A stretch of DNA of 64,000 nucleotides, taken from positions 1,890,501 through 1,954,500 of the forward strand of contig JASJET010000005.1 of NCBI GenBank assembly GCA_034092305.1. The letters are read 5' to 3'. The translations under genes were made by a program, and so were the position numbers. The notes under the pieces are model-generated. The model did not search any database, was not told the origin of the DNA, and was given only the letters and a program-made list of their open reading frames with translations. The stretch comes from Diaprepes abbreviatus. Its lineage: Eukaryota > Arthropoda > Insecta > Coleoptera > Curculionidae. This document shows, one piece after another, positions 47,201 to 60,900 of the stretch. Position 1 is the first letter of the stretch; every line of letters begins with the position of its first letter.

Positions 47201-50200
47201 TTGGCACTCCCTTCCGTTGACAACATGTTTTTCTTGCGATCGCCCCTTTCCTTCCCAAGAGCTTTGAGTACAGGAAAATAAAACCGATTCTACCTTTTAT
47301 ATTAGAAATGTGTATGCTGTTGGCACTCCCTTCCGTTGACAACATGTTTTTCTTGCGATCGCCCCTCTCCTTCCCAAGAGCTTTGAGTACAGGAAAATAA
47401 AACCGATTCTGCCTTTTATATTAGAAATGTGTATGCTGTTGGCACTCCCTCCCGTTGACAACTTGTTTTTCTTGCGATCGCCCCTCTCCTTCCCAAGAGC
47501 TTTGAGTACAGGAAAATAAAACCGATTCTACCTTTTATATTACAAATGTGTATGCTGTTGGCACTCTCTTCCGTTGACAACTTGTTTTTCTTGCGATCGC
47601 CCCTCTCCTTCCCAAGAGCTTTGAGTACAGGAAAATAAAACCTATTCTGCCTTTTATATTAGAAATGTGTATGCTGTTGGCACTCCCTCCCGTTGACAAC
47701 TTGTTTTTCTTGCGATCGCCCCTCTCCTTCCCAAGAGCTTTGAGTACAGGAAAATAAAACCGATTCTACCTTTTATATTACAAATGTGTATGCTGTTGGC
47801 ACTCTCTTCCTTTGACAACTTGTTTTTCCTGCGATCGCCCCTCCCCTTCCCAAGAGCTTTGAGTACAGGAAAATAAAACCGATTCTGCCTTGTATATTAG
47901 AAATGTGTATGCTGCTGGCACTCCCTCCCGTTGACAACTTGTTTTTCTTGCGATCGCCCCTCTCCTTCCCAAGAGCTTAGAGTACAGGAAAATAAAACCG
48001 ATTCTGCCTTTTATATTAGAAATGTGTATGCTGTTGGCACTCCCTTCCGTTGACAACTTGTTTTTCTTGCGATCGCCCCTCTCCGTCCCAAGAGCTTTGA
48101 GTACAGGAAAATAAAACCGATTCTGCCTTTTATATTAGAAATGTGTATGCTGTTGGCACTCCCTTCCGTTGACAACATGTTTTTCTTGCGATCGCCCTCT
48201 CCTTCCCAAGAGCTTTGAGTACAGGAAAATAAAACCGATTCCGCTTTTTATTTTAGAAATGTGTATGCTGTTGGCACTCCCTTCCGTTGACAACTTCTTT
48301 TTCTTGCGATAGCCGCTCTCCTTCCCAAGAGCTTTTAGTACAGGAAAATAAAACCGATTCTGCCTTTTATATTAAAAATGTGAATGCTGTTGGCACACCC
48401 TCCCGTTGACAACTAGTTTTTCTCGCGATCGCCCCTCTCCTTCCCAAAAGCTTTGAATACAGGAAAATAAAACCGATTCTGCCTTTTATATTAGAAATGT
48501 GTATGCTTTTGTCACTCCCTCCCGTTGACAACTTGTTTTTCTTGTGATCGCCCCTCTCCTTTCCAAGATCTTTGAGTACAGGAAAATAAAACCGATTCTG
48601 CCTTTTATGTTAGAAATGGGTATGCTGTTGGCACTCCCTTCCGTTGACAACTTGTTTTTCTTGCGATCGCCCCTCTTTTTCCCAAGAGCTTTGAATACAG
48701 GAAAATAAAACCGATTTTGCCTTTTATATTAGAAATGTGTATGCTGTTGGCACTCCCTTCCGTTGACAACTTGTTTTTCTTGCGATCGCCCCTCTCTTTC
48801 CCAAGAGCTTTGAGTACAGGAAAATAAAACCGATTCTGCCTTTTATATTAGAAATGTGTATGCTGTTGGCACTCCTTTCCGTTAACAACTTGTTTTTCTT
48901 GCGATCGCCCCTCTCCTTCCCAAGAGCTTTGAGTTCAGGAAAATAGAACCGATTCTGCCTTTTATATTAGAAATGTGTATGCTGTTGGCACTTCCTTCCG
49001 TTGACAACTTGTTTTTCTTGCGATCGCCCCTCTCCTTCCCAAGAGCTTTGTGTATAGGAAAATAAAACCGATTCTGCCTTTTATATTAGAAATGTGTATG
49101 CTGTTGGCACTCCCTTCCGTTGACAACTTGTTTTTCTTGCGATCGCCCCTCTTCTTCCCAAGAGCTTTGATTACAGGAAAATAAAACCGATTCTGCCTTT
49201 TATATTAGAAATGTGTATGCTGTTGGCACTCCCTCCCGTTGACAACTTGTTTTTCTTGCGATCGCCCCTCTCCTTCCCAAGAGCTTTGAGTACAGGAAAA
49301 TAAAACCTATTCTGCCTTTTATATTAGAAATGTGTATGCTGTTGGCACTCCCGCCCGTTGACAACTTGTTTTTCTTGCGATCGCCCCTCTCCTTCCCAAG
49401 AGTTTTGAGTACAGAAAAATAAAACCGATTCTGCTTTTTATATTAGAAATGTGTATGCTGTTGGCACTCCCTTCCGTTGACAACTTGTTTTTCTTGCGAT
49501 AGCTCCTCTCCTTCCCAAGAGCTTTGAGTACAAGAAAATAAAACCGATTCTTCCTTTTCTATTAGAAATGTGTATGCTGTTGGCACTCCCTTCCGTTGAC
49601 AACTTGTTTTTCTTGCGATCGCCCCTCTCCTTCCCAAGAGCTTTGAGTACAGGAAAATAAAACCGATTCTGCCTTTTATATTAGAAATGTGTATGCTGTT
49701 GGCACTCCCTTCCGTTGACAACTTGTTTTTCTTGCGATCGCCCCTCTCCTTCCCAAGAGCTTTGTGTATAGGAAAATAAAACCGATTCTGCCTTTTATAT
49801 TAGAAATGTGTATGCTGTTGGCACTCCCTTCCGTTGACAACTTGTTTTTCTTGCGATCGCCCCTCTCCTTCCCAAGAGCTTTGTGTATAGGAAAATAAAA
49901 CCGATTCTGCCTTTTATATTAGAAATGTGTATGCTGTTGGCACTCCCTTCCGTTGACAACTTGTTTTTCTTGCGATCGCCCCTCTCCTTCCCAAGAGCTT
50001 TGAGTACAGGAAAATAAAACCGATTCTGCCTTTTATATTAGAAATGTGTATGCTGTTGGCACTCCCTCCCGTTGACAACTTGTTTTTCTTGTGATCGCCC
50101 CTCTCCTTCCCAAGAGCTTTGAGTACAGGAAAATAAAACCGATTCTGCCTTTTATATTACAAATGTGTATGCTGTTGGCACTCTCTTCCGTTGACAACTT

Positions 50201-51959
50201 GTTTTTCCTGCGATCGCCCCTCCCCTTCCCAAGAGCTTTGAGTACAGGAAAATAAAACCGATTCTGCCTTGTATATTAGAAATGTGTATGCTGCTGGCAC
50301 TCCCTTCCGTTGACAACTTGTTTTTCTTGCGATCGCCCCTCTCCTTCCCAAGAGCTTTGATTACAGGAAAATAAAACCGATTCTGCCTTTTATATTAGAA
50401 ATGTGTATGCTGTTGGCACTCCCTCCCGTTGACAACTTGTTTTTCTTGCGATCGCCCCTCTCCTTCCCAAGAGCTTTGAGTACAGGAAAATAAAACCTAT
50501 TCTGCCTTTTATATTAGAAATGTGTATGCTGTTGGCACTCCCGCCCGTTGACAACTTGTTTTTCTTGCGATCGCCCCTCTCCTTCCCAAGAGTTTTGAGT
50601 ACAGAAAAATAAAACCGATTCTGCTTTTTATATTAGAAATGTGTATGCTGTTGGCACTCCCTTCCGTTGACAACTTGTTTTTCTTGCGATAGCTCCTCTC
50701 CTTCCCAAGAGCTTTGAGTACAGGAAAATAAAACCGATTCTGCCTTTTATATTAGAAATGTGTAGGCTGTTGGCACTCCCTTCCGTTGACAACTTGTTTT
50801 TCTTGCGATCGACCCTCTCCTTCCCAAGAGCTTTGAGTACAGGAAAATAAAACCGATTCTGTCTTTTATATTAGAAATGTGTATGCTGTTGGCACTCCCT
50901 CCCGTTGACAACTTGTTTTTCTTGCGATCGCCCCTTTCCTTCCCAGGAGCTTTGAGTACAGGAAAATAAAACCGATTCTGCCTTTTCTATTAGAAATGTG
51001 TTTGCTTTTGGCACTCCCTTCCGTTGACAACTTGTTGTTCTTGCGATCGCCCCTCTCCTTCCCAAGAGCTTTGAGTACAGGAAAATAAAACCGACTCTGC
51101 CTTTTATATTAGAAATGTGTATGCTGTTGGCACTCCCTCCCGTAGACAACTTGTTTTTCTTGTGATCGCCCCTCTCTTTCCAAGAGTTTTAATTTCAGGA
51201 AAATAAAACCGATTCTGCCTTTTATGTTAGAAATGGGTATGCTTTTGGCACTCCCTCCCGTTGACAACTTGTTTTTCTTGCGATCGCCCCTCTCCTTCCC
51301 AAGAGCTTTGAGTACAGGAAAATAAAACCGATTCTGCCTTTTATATTAGAAATGTGTATGCTGTTGGCACTCCCTTCCGTTGACAACTTGTTTTTATTGC
51401 GTCCGCCCCTCTCCTTCCCAAGAGCTTTGAGTACAGGAAAATAAAACCGATTCTGCCTTTTATATTAGAAATATGTATGCTGTTGGCACTCCCTTCCGTT
51501 AGCAACTTGTTTTTCTTGCGGTCGCCCCTCTCCTTCCCAAGAGCTTTGAGTACAGGAAAATGAAACCGATTCTGCCTTTTATATTAGAAATGTGTATGCT
51601 GTTGGCACTCCCTCCCTTTGTCAACTTGTTTTTCTTGTGATCGCCCCTCTCCTTCCCAAGTGCTTTGAGTACAGGAAAATAAAACCGATTCTGCCTTTTA
51701 TATTAGAAATGTGTATGCTGTTGGCACTCCCTCCCGTTGACAACTTGTTTTTCTTGCGATCGCCCCTCTCCTTCCCAGGAGCTTTGAGTAGAGGAAAATA
51801 AAATCGATTCTGCCTTTTCTATTAGAAATGTGTATGCTGTTGGCACTCCCTTCCGTTGACAACTTGTTTTTCTTGCGATCGCCCCTCTCCTTCCCAAGAG
51901 CTTTGAGTACAGGAAAATAAAACCGATTCTGCCTTTTATATTAGAAATGTGTATGCTGT

Positions 51960-54900
51960 TGGCACTCCCTCCCGTTGACAACTTCTTTTTCTTGCGATCG
52001 CCCCTCTCCTTACCAAGAGCTTTGAGTACAGGAAAATAAAACCTATTCTGCCTTTTATATTAGAAATGTGTCTGCTGTTGGCACTCCCTCCCGTTGACAA
52101 TTTGTTTTTCTTGCGATCGCCCCTATCCTTCCCAGGAGCTTTGAGTACAGGAAAATAAAACCGATTCTGCTTTTTCTATTAGAAATGTGTATGCTGTTGG
52201 CACTCCCTTCCGTTGACAACTTGTTTTTCTTGCGATCGCCTCTCTCTTTCCCAAGAGCTTTGAGTACAGGAAAATAAAACCGATTCTGCCTTTTATATTA
52301 GAAATGTGTATGCTGTTGGCACTCCCTTCCGTTGACAACTTGTTTTTCTTGCGATCGCCCCTCTCTTTCCCAAGAGCTTTGAGTAAAGGAAAATAAACCG
52401 ATTCTGCCTTTTATTTTAGAAATGTGTATGCTGTTGGCACTCCCTTCCGTTGACAACTTGTTTTTCTTGCGATCGCCCCTCTCCTTCCCAAGAGCTTTGA
52501 GTACAGGAAAATAAAACCGATTCTGCCTTTTATATTAGAAATGTGTATGCTGTTGGCACTCTCTCCCGTTGACAACTTGTTTTTCTTGCGATCGCCCCTC
52601 TCCTTCCCAGGAGCTTTGAGTACAGGAAAATAAAACCGATTCTGCCTTTTCTATTAGAAATGTGTTTGCTGTTGGCACTCCCTTCCGTTGACAACTTCTT
52701 TTTCTTGCGATCGCCCCTCTCCTTCCCAAGAGCTTTTAGTACAGGAAAATAAAACCGATTCTGCCTTTTATATTAAAAATGTGAATGCTGTTGGCACACC
52801 CTCCCGTTGACAACTAGTTTTTCTCGCGATCGCCCCTCTCCTTCCCAAAAGCTTTGAATACCGGAAAATAAAACCGATTCTGCCTTTTATATTAGAAATG
52901 TGTATGCTTTTGGCACTCCCTCCCGTTGACAACTTGTTTTTCTTGTGATCGCCCCTCTCCTTTCCAAGATCTTTGAGTACAGGAAAATAAAACCGATTCT
53001 GCCTTTTATGTTAGAAATGGGTATGCTGTTGGCACTCCCTCCCGTTGACAACTTGTTTTTCTTGTGATCGCCCCTCTCCTTTCCAAGATCTTTGAGTACA
53101 GGAAAATAAAACCGATTCTGCCTTTTATATTAGAAATGTGTATGCTGTTGGCACTCCCTTGCGTTGACAACTTGTTTTTCTTGCGATCGCACCTCTCCTT
53201 CCCAAGAGCTTTGAGTACAGGAAAATAAAACCGATTCTGCCTTTTATATTAGAAATGTGTATGCTGTTGGCACTCCCTCCCGTTGACAACTTCTTTTTCT
53301 TGCGATCGTCCCTCTCCTTACCAAGAGCTTTGAGTACAGGAAAATAAAACCTATTCTGCCTTTTATATTAGAAATGTGTCTGCTGTTGGCACTCCCTCCC
53401 GTTGACAATTTGTTTTTCTTGCGATCGCCCCTATCCTTCCCAGGAGCTTTGAGTACAGGAAAATAAAACCGATTCTGCTTTTTCTATTAGAAATGTGTAT
53501 GCTGTTGGCACTCCCTTCCGTTGACAACTTGTTTTTCTTGCGATCGCCTCTCTCTTTCCCAAGAGCTTTGAGTACAGGAAAATAAAACCGATTCTGCCTT
53601 TTATATTAGAAATGTGTATGCTGTTGGCACTCCCTTCCGTTGACAACTTGTTTTTCTTGCGATCGCCCCTCTCTTTCCCAAGAGCTTTGAGTAAAGGAAA
53701 ATAAACCGATTCTGCCTTTTATTTTAGAAATGTGTATGCTGTTGGCACTCCCTTCCGTTGACAACTTGTTTTTCTTGCGATCGCCCCTCTCCTTCCCAAG
53801 AGCTTTGAGTACAGGAAAATAAAACCGATTCTGCCTTTTATATTAGAAATGTGTATGCTGTTGGCACTCTCTCCCGTTGACAACTTGTTTTTCTTGCGAT
53901 CGCCCCTCTCCTTCCCAGGAGCTTTGAGTACAGGAAAATAAAACCGATTCTGCCTTTTCTATTAGAAATATGTTTGCTGTTGGCACTCCCTTCCGTTGAC
54001 AACTTCTTTTTCTTGCGATCGCCCCTCTCCTTCCCAAGAGCTTTTAGTACAGGAAAATAAAACCGATTCTGCCTTTTATATTAAAAATGTGAATGCTGTT
54101 GGCACACCCTCCCGTTGACAACTAGTTTTTCTCGCGATCGCCCCTCTCCTTCCCAAAAGCTTTGAATACCGGAAAATAAAACCGATTCTGCCTTTTATAT
54201 TAGAAATGTGTATGCTTTTGGCACTCCCTCCCGTTGACAACTTGTTTTTCTTGTGATCGCCCCTCTCCTTTCCAAGATCTTTGAGTACAGGAAAATAAAA
54301 CCGATTCTGCCTTTTATGTTAGAAATGGGTATGCTGTTGGCACTCCCTCCCGTTGACAACTTGTTTTTCTTGTGATCGTCCCTCTCTTTCCCAAGAGCTT
54401 TGAGTACAGGAAAATAAAACCGATTCTGCCTTTTATATTAGAAATGTGTATGCTGTTGGCACTCCCTTGCGTTGACAACTTGTTTTTCTTGCGATCGCAC
54501 CTCTCCTTCCCAAGAGCTTTGAGTACAGGAAAATAAAACCGACTCTGCCTTTTATATTAGAAATGTGTATGCAGTTGGCACTCCCTCCCGTAGACAACTT
54601 GTTTTTCTTGCGATCGCCCCTCTCCTTCCCAAGAGCTTTGAGTACAGGAAAATAAAACCGATTCTGCCTTTTATATTAGAAATGTGTATGCTGTTGGCAC
54701 TCCCTCCCGTTGACAACTTGTTTTTCTTGCGATCGCCCCTCTCCTTCCCAGGAGCTTTGAGTAGAGGAAAATAAAATCGATTCTGCCTTTTCTATTAGAA
54801 ATGTGTATGCTGTTGGCACTCCCTTCCGTTGACAACTTGTTTTTCTTGCGATCGCCCCTCTCCTTCCCAAGAGCTTTGAGTACAGGAAAATAAAACCGAT

Positions 54901-57900
54901 TCTGCCTTTTATATTAGAAATGTGTATGCTGTTGGCACTCCCTCCCGTTGACAACTTCTTTTTCTTGCGATCGCCCCTCTCCTTACCAAGAGCTTTGAGT
55001 ACAGGAAAATAAAACCTATTCTGCCTTTTATATTAGAAATGTGTCTGCTGTTGGCACTCCCTCCCGTTGACAATTTGTTTTTCTTGCGATCGCCCCTATC
55101 CTTCCCAGGAGCTTTGAGTACAGGAAAATAAAACCGATTCTGCTTTTTCTATTAGAAATGTGTATGCTGTTGGCACTCCCTTCCGTTGACAACTTGTTTT
55201 TCTTGCGATCGCCTCTCTCTTTCCCAAGAGCTTTGAGTACAGGAAAATAAAACCGATTCTGCCTTTTATATTAGAAATGTGTATGCTGTTGGCACTCCCT
55301 TCCGGTGACAACTTGTTTTTCTTGCGATCGCCCCTCTCTTTCCCAAGAGCTTTGAGTAAAGGAAAATAAACCGATTCTGCCTTTTATTTTAGAAATGTGT
55401 ATGCTGTTGGCACTCCCTTCCGTTGACAACTTGTTTTTCTTGCGATCGCCCCTCTCCTTCCCAAGAGCTTTGAGTACAGGAAAATAAAACCGATTCTGCC
55501 TTTTATATTAGAAATGTGTATGCTGTTGGCACTCTCTCCCGTTGACAACTTGTTTTTCTTGCGATCGCCCCTCTCCTTCCCAGGAGCTTTGAGTACAGGA
55601 AAATAAAACCGATTCTGCCTTTTCTATTAGAAATGTGTTTGCTGTTGGCACTCCCTTCCGTTGACAACTTCTTTTTCTTGCGATCGCCCCTCTCCTTCCC
55701 AAGAGCTTTTAGTACAGGAAAATAAAACCGATTCTGCCTTTTATATTAAAAATGTGAATGCTGTTGGCACACCCTCCCGTTGACAACTAGTTTTTCTCGC
55801 GATCGCCCCTCTCCTTCCCAAAAGCTTTGAATACTGGAAAATAAAACCGATTCTGCCTTTTATATTAGAAATGTGTATGCTTTTGGCACTCCCTCCCGTT
55901 GACAACTTGTTTTTCTTGTGATCGCCCCTCTCCTTTCCAAGATCTTTGAGTACAGGAAAATAAAACCGATTCTGCCTTTTATGTTAGAAATGGGTATGCT
56001 GTTGGCACTCCCTCCCGTTGACAACTTGTTTTTCTTGTGATCGTCCCTCTCTTTCCCAAGAGCTTTGAGTACAGGAAAATAAAACCGATTCTGCCTTTTA
56101 TATTAGAAATGTGTATGCTGTTGGCACTCCCTTGCGTTGACAACTTGTTTTTCTTGCGATCGCACCTCTCCTTCCCAAGAGCTTTGAGTACAGGAAAATA
56201 AAACCGATTCTGCCTTTTATATTAGAAATGTGTATGCTGTTGGCACTCCCTCCCGTTGACAACTTGTTTTTCTTGCGATCGCCCCTCTCCTTACCAAGAG
56301 CTTTGAGTACAGGAAAATAAAACCTATTCTGCCTTTTATATTAGAAATGTGTCTGCTGTTGGCACTCCCTCCCGTTGACAATTTGTTTTTCTTGCGATCG
56401 CCCCTATCCTTCCCAGGAGCTTTGAGTACAGGAAAATAAAACCGATTCTGCTTTTTCTATTAGAAATGTGTATGCTGTTGGCACTCCCTTCCGTTGACAA
56501 CTTGTTTTTCTTGCGATCGCCTCTCTCTTTCCCAAGAGCTTTGAGTACAGGAAAATAAAACCGATTCTGCCTTTTATATTAGAAATGTGTATGCTGTTGG
56601 CACTCCCTTCCGTTGACAACTTGTTTTTCTTGCGATCGCCCCTCTCTTTCCCAAGAGCTTTGAGTAAAGGAAAATAAACCGATTCTGCCTTTTATTTTAG
56701 AAATGTGTATGCTGTTGGCACTCCCTTCCGTTGACAACTTGTTTTTCTTGCGATCGCCCCTCTCCTTCCCAAGAGCTTTGAGTACAGGAAAATAAAACCG
56801 ATTCTGCCTTTTATATTAGAAATGTGTATGCTGTTGGCACTCTCTCCCGTTGACAACTTGTTTTTCTTGCGATCGCCCCTCTCCTTCCCAGGAGCTTTGA
56901 GTACAGGAAAATAAAACCGATTCTGCCTTTTCTATTAGAAATGTGTTTGCTGTTGGCACTCCCTTCCGTTGACAACTTCTTTTTCTTGCGATCGCCCCTC
57001 TCCTTCCCAAGAGCTTTTAGTACAGGAAAATAAAACCGATTCTGCCTTTTATATTAAAAATGTGAATGCTGTTGGCACACCCTCCCGTTGACAACTAGTT
57101 TTTCTCGCGATCGCCCCTCTCCTTCCCAAAAGCTTTGAATACCGGAAAATAAAACCGATTCTGCCTTTTATATTAGAAATGTGTATGCTTTTGGCACTCC
57201 CTCCCGTTGACAACTTGTTTTTCTTGTGATCGCCCCTCTCCTTTCCAAGATCTTTGAGTACAGGAAAATAAAACCGATTCTGCCTTTTATGTTAGAAATG
57301 GGTATGCTGTTGGCACTCCCTCCCGTTGACAACTTGTTTTTCTTGTGATCGTCCCTCTCTTTCCCAAGAGCTTTGAGTACAGGAAAATAAAACCGATTCT
57401 GCCTTTTATATTAGAAATGTGTATGCTGTTGGCACTCCCTTGCGTTGACAACTTGTTTTTCTTGCGATCGCACCTCTCCTTCCCAAGAGCTTTGAGTACA
57501 GGAAAATAAAACCGACTCTGCCTTTTATATTAGAAATGTGTATGCAGTTGGCACTCCCTCCCGTAGACAACTTGTTTTTCTTGTGATCGCCCCTCTCTTT
57601 CCAAGAGTTTTAATTTCAGGAAAATAAAACCGATTCTGCCTTTTATGTTAGAAATGGGTATGCTGTTGGCACTCCCTCCCGTTGACAACTTGTTTTTCTT
57701 GTGATCGCCCCTCTCTTTCCCAAGAGCTTTGAGTACAGGAAAATAAAACCGATTCTGCCTTTTATATTAGAAATGTGTATGCTGTTGACACTCCCTTCCG
57801 TTGACAACTTGTTTTTCTTGCGATAGCCCCTCTCCTTCCCAAGAGCTTTGAGTACAGGAAAATAAAACCGATTCTGCCTTTTATATTAGAAATGTGTAGG
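51960..57900. repeat. Nested higher-order satellite block, 1,308 + 1,665 bp units (2,973 bp) repeated
   Basis: The rare variant GTGTCTGCTGTTGG marks positions near 52,068, 53,376, 55,041 and 56,349, spaced 1,308, 1,665 and 1,308 bp. These are 11, 14 and 11 monomers minus 1 bp each. Other variants such as GCCTCTCTCTTTCCC and GAATACCGGAAAAT (GAATACTGG in one copy) repeat in phase. The pair forms a 25-monomer, 2,973 bp unit present about twice, so amplification occurred on at least two nested scales. Confidence 0.88.
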
Positions 57901-60900
57901 CTGTTGGCACTCCCTTCCGTTGACAACTTGTTTTTCTTGCGATCGCCCCTCTCCTTCCCAAGAGCTTTGATTACAGGAAAATAAAACCGATTCTGCCTTT
58001 TATATTAGAAATGTGTATGCTGTTGGCACTCCCTCCCGTTGACAACTTGTTTTTCTTGCGATCGCCCCTCTCTTTCCCAAGAGCTTTGAGTACAGGAAAA
58101 TAAACCGATTCTGCCTTTTATATTAGAAATGTGTATGCTGTTGGCACTCCCTTCCGTTGACAACATGTTTTTCTTGCGATCGCCCCTCTCCTTCCCGAGA
58201 GCTTTGAGTACAGGAAAATAAAACCGATTCTGCCTTTTATATTAGAAATATGTATGCTGTTGGCACTCCCTTCCGTTGACAACATGTTTTTCTTGCGATC
58301 GCCCCTCTCCTTCCCAAGAGCTTTGAGTACAGGAAAATAAAACCGATTCTGCTTTTTATTTTAGAAATGTGTATGCTGTTGGCACTCCCTTCCGTTGACA
58401 ACTTCTTTTTCTTGCGATAGCCGCTCTCCTTCCCAAGAGCTTTTAGTACAGGAAAATAAAACCGATTCTGCCTTTTATATTAAAAATGTGAATGCTGTTG
58501 GCACACCCTCCCGTTGACAACTAGTTTTTCTCGCGATCGCCCCTCTCCTTCCCAAAAGCTTTGAATACAGGAAAATAAAACCGATTCTGCCTTTTATATT
58601 AGAAATGTGTATGCTTTTGTCACTCCCTCCCGTTGACAACTTGTTTTTCTTGTGATCGCCCCTCTCCTTTCCAAGATCTTTGAGTACAGGAAAATAAAAC
58701 CGATTCTGCCTTTTATGTTAGAAATGGGTATGCTGTTGGCACTCCCTTCCGTTGACAACTTGTTTTTCTTGCGATCGCCCCTCTCTTTCCCAAGAGCTTT
58801 GAATACAGGAAAATAAAACCGATTCTGCCTTTTATATTAGAAGTGTGTATGCTGTTGGCACTCCCTTCCGTTGACAACTTGTTTTTCTTGCGATCGCCCC
58901 TCTTTTTCCCAAGAGCTTTGAATACAGGAAAATAAAACCGATTTTGCCTTTTATATTAGAAATGTGTATGCTGTTGGCACTCCCTTCCGTTGACAACTTG
59001 TTTTTCTTGCGATCGCCCCTCTCTTTCCCAAGAGCTTTGAGTACAGGAAAATAAAACCGATTCTGCCTTTTATATTAGAAATGTGTATGCTGTTGGCACT
59101 CCTTTCCGTTGACAACTTGTTTTTCTTGCGATCGCCCCTCTCCTTCCCAAGAGCTTTGAGTTCAGGAAAATAGAACCGATTCTGCCTTTTATATTAGAAA
59201 TGTGTATGCTGTTGGCACTCCCTTCCGTTGACAACTTGTTTTTCTTGCGATCGCCCCTCTCCTTCCCAAGAGCTTTGAGTACAGGAAAATAAAACCGATT
59301 CTGCCTTTTATATTAGAAATGTGTATGCTGTTGGCACTCCCTCCCGTTGACAACTTGTTTTTCTTGCGATCGCCCCTCTCCTTCCCAAGAGCTTTGAGTA
59401 CAGGAAAATAAAACCGATTCTGCCTTTTATATTACAAATGTGTATGCTGTTGGCACTCTCTTCCGTTGACAACTTGTTTTTCCTGCGATCGCCCCTCCCC
59501 TTCCCAAGAACTTTGAGTACAGGAAAATAAAACCGATTCTGCCTTGTATATTAGAAATGTGTATGCTGCTGGCACTCCCTTCCGTTGACAACTTGTTTTT
59601 CTTGCGATCGCCCCTCTCCTTCCCAAGAGCTTTGATTACAGGAAAATAAAACCGATTCTGCCTTTTATATTAGAAATGTGTATGCTGTTGGCACTCCCTC
59701 CCGTTGACAACTTGTTTTTCTTGCGATCGCCCCTCTCCTTCCCAAGAGCTTTGAGTACAGGAAAATAAAACCGATTCTGCCTTTTATATTAGAAATGTGT
59801 ATGCTGTTGGCACTCCCGCCCGTTGACAACTTGTTTTTCTTGCGATCGCCCCTCTCCTTCCCAGGAGCTTTGAGTACAGGAAAATAAAACCTATTCTGCC
59901 TTTTCTATTAGAAATGTGTTTGCTGTTGGCACTCCCTTCCGTTGACAACTTCTTTTTCTTGCGATCGCCCCTCTCCTTCCCAAGAGCTTTGAGTACAGGA
60001 AAATAAAACCGATTCTGCCTTTTATGTTAGAAATGGGTATTGCTGTTGGCACTTCCTCCCGTTGACAACTTGTTTTTCTTGCGATCGCCCCTCTCCTTCC
60101 CAGGAGCTTTGAGTACAGGAAAATAAAACCGATTCTGCCTTTTCTATTAGAAATGTGTTTGCTGTTGGCACTCCCTTCCGTTGAAAACTTGTTTTTCTTG
60201 CGATAGCCCCTCTCCTTCCCAAGAGCTTTGAGTATAGGAAAATAAAACCGATTCTGCCTTTTATATTAGAAATGTGTATGCTGTTGGCACTCCCTCCCGT
60301 TGACAACTTGTTTTTCTTGTGATCGCCCCTCTCCTTTCCAAGAGCTTTGAGTACAGGAAAATAAAACCGATTCTGCCTTTTATGTTAGAAATGGGTATTG
60401 CTGTTGGCACTTCCTCCCGTTGACAACTTGTTTTTCTTGTGATCGCCCCTCTCTTTCCCAAGAGCTTTGAGTACAGGAAAATAAAACCGATTCTGCCTTT
60501 TATATTAGAAATGTGTATGCTGTTGGCACTCCCTCCCATTGACAACTTGTTTTTCTTGCGATAGCCCCTCTCCTTCCCAAGAGCTTTGAGTACAGGAAAA
60601 TAAAACCGATTCTGCCTTTTCTATTAGAAATGTGTATGCTGTTGGCACTCCCTCCCGTTGACAACTTGTTTTTCTTGTGATCGCCCCTCTCCTTTCCAAG
60701 AGCTTTGAGTACAGGAAAATAAAACCGATTCTGCCTTTTATGTTAGAAATGGGTATTGCTGTTGGCACTTCCTCCCGTTGACAACTTGTTTTTCTTGTGA
60801 TCGCCCCTCTCTTTCCCAAGAGCTTTGAGTACAGGAAAATAAAACCGATTCTGCCTTTTATATTAGAAATGTGTATGCTGTTGGCACTCCCTTCCGTTGA

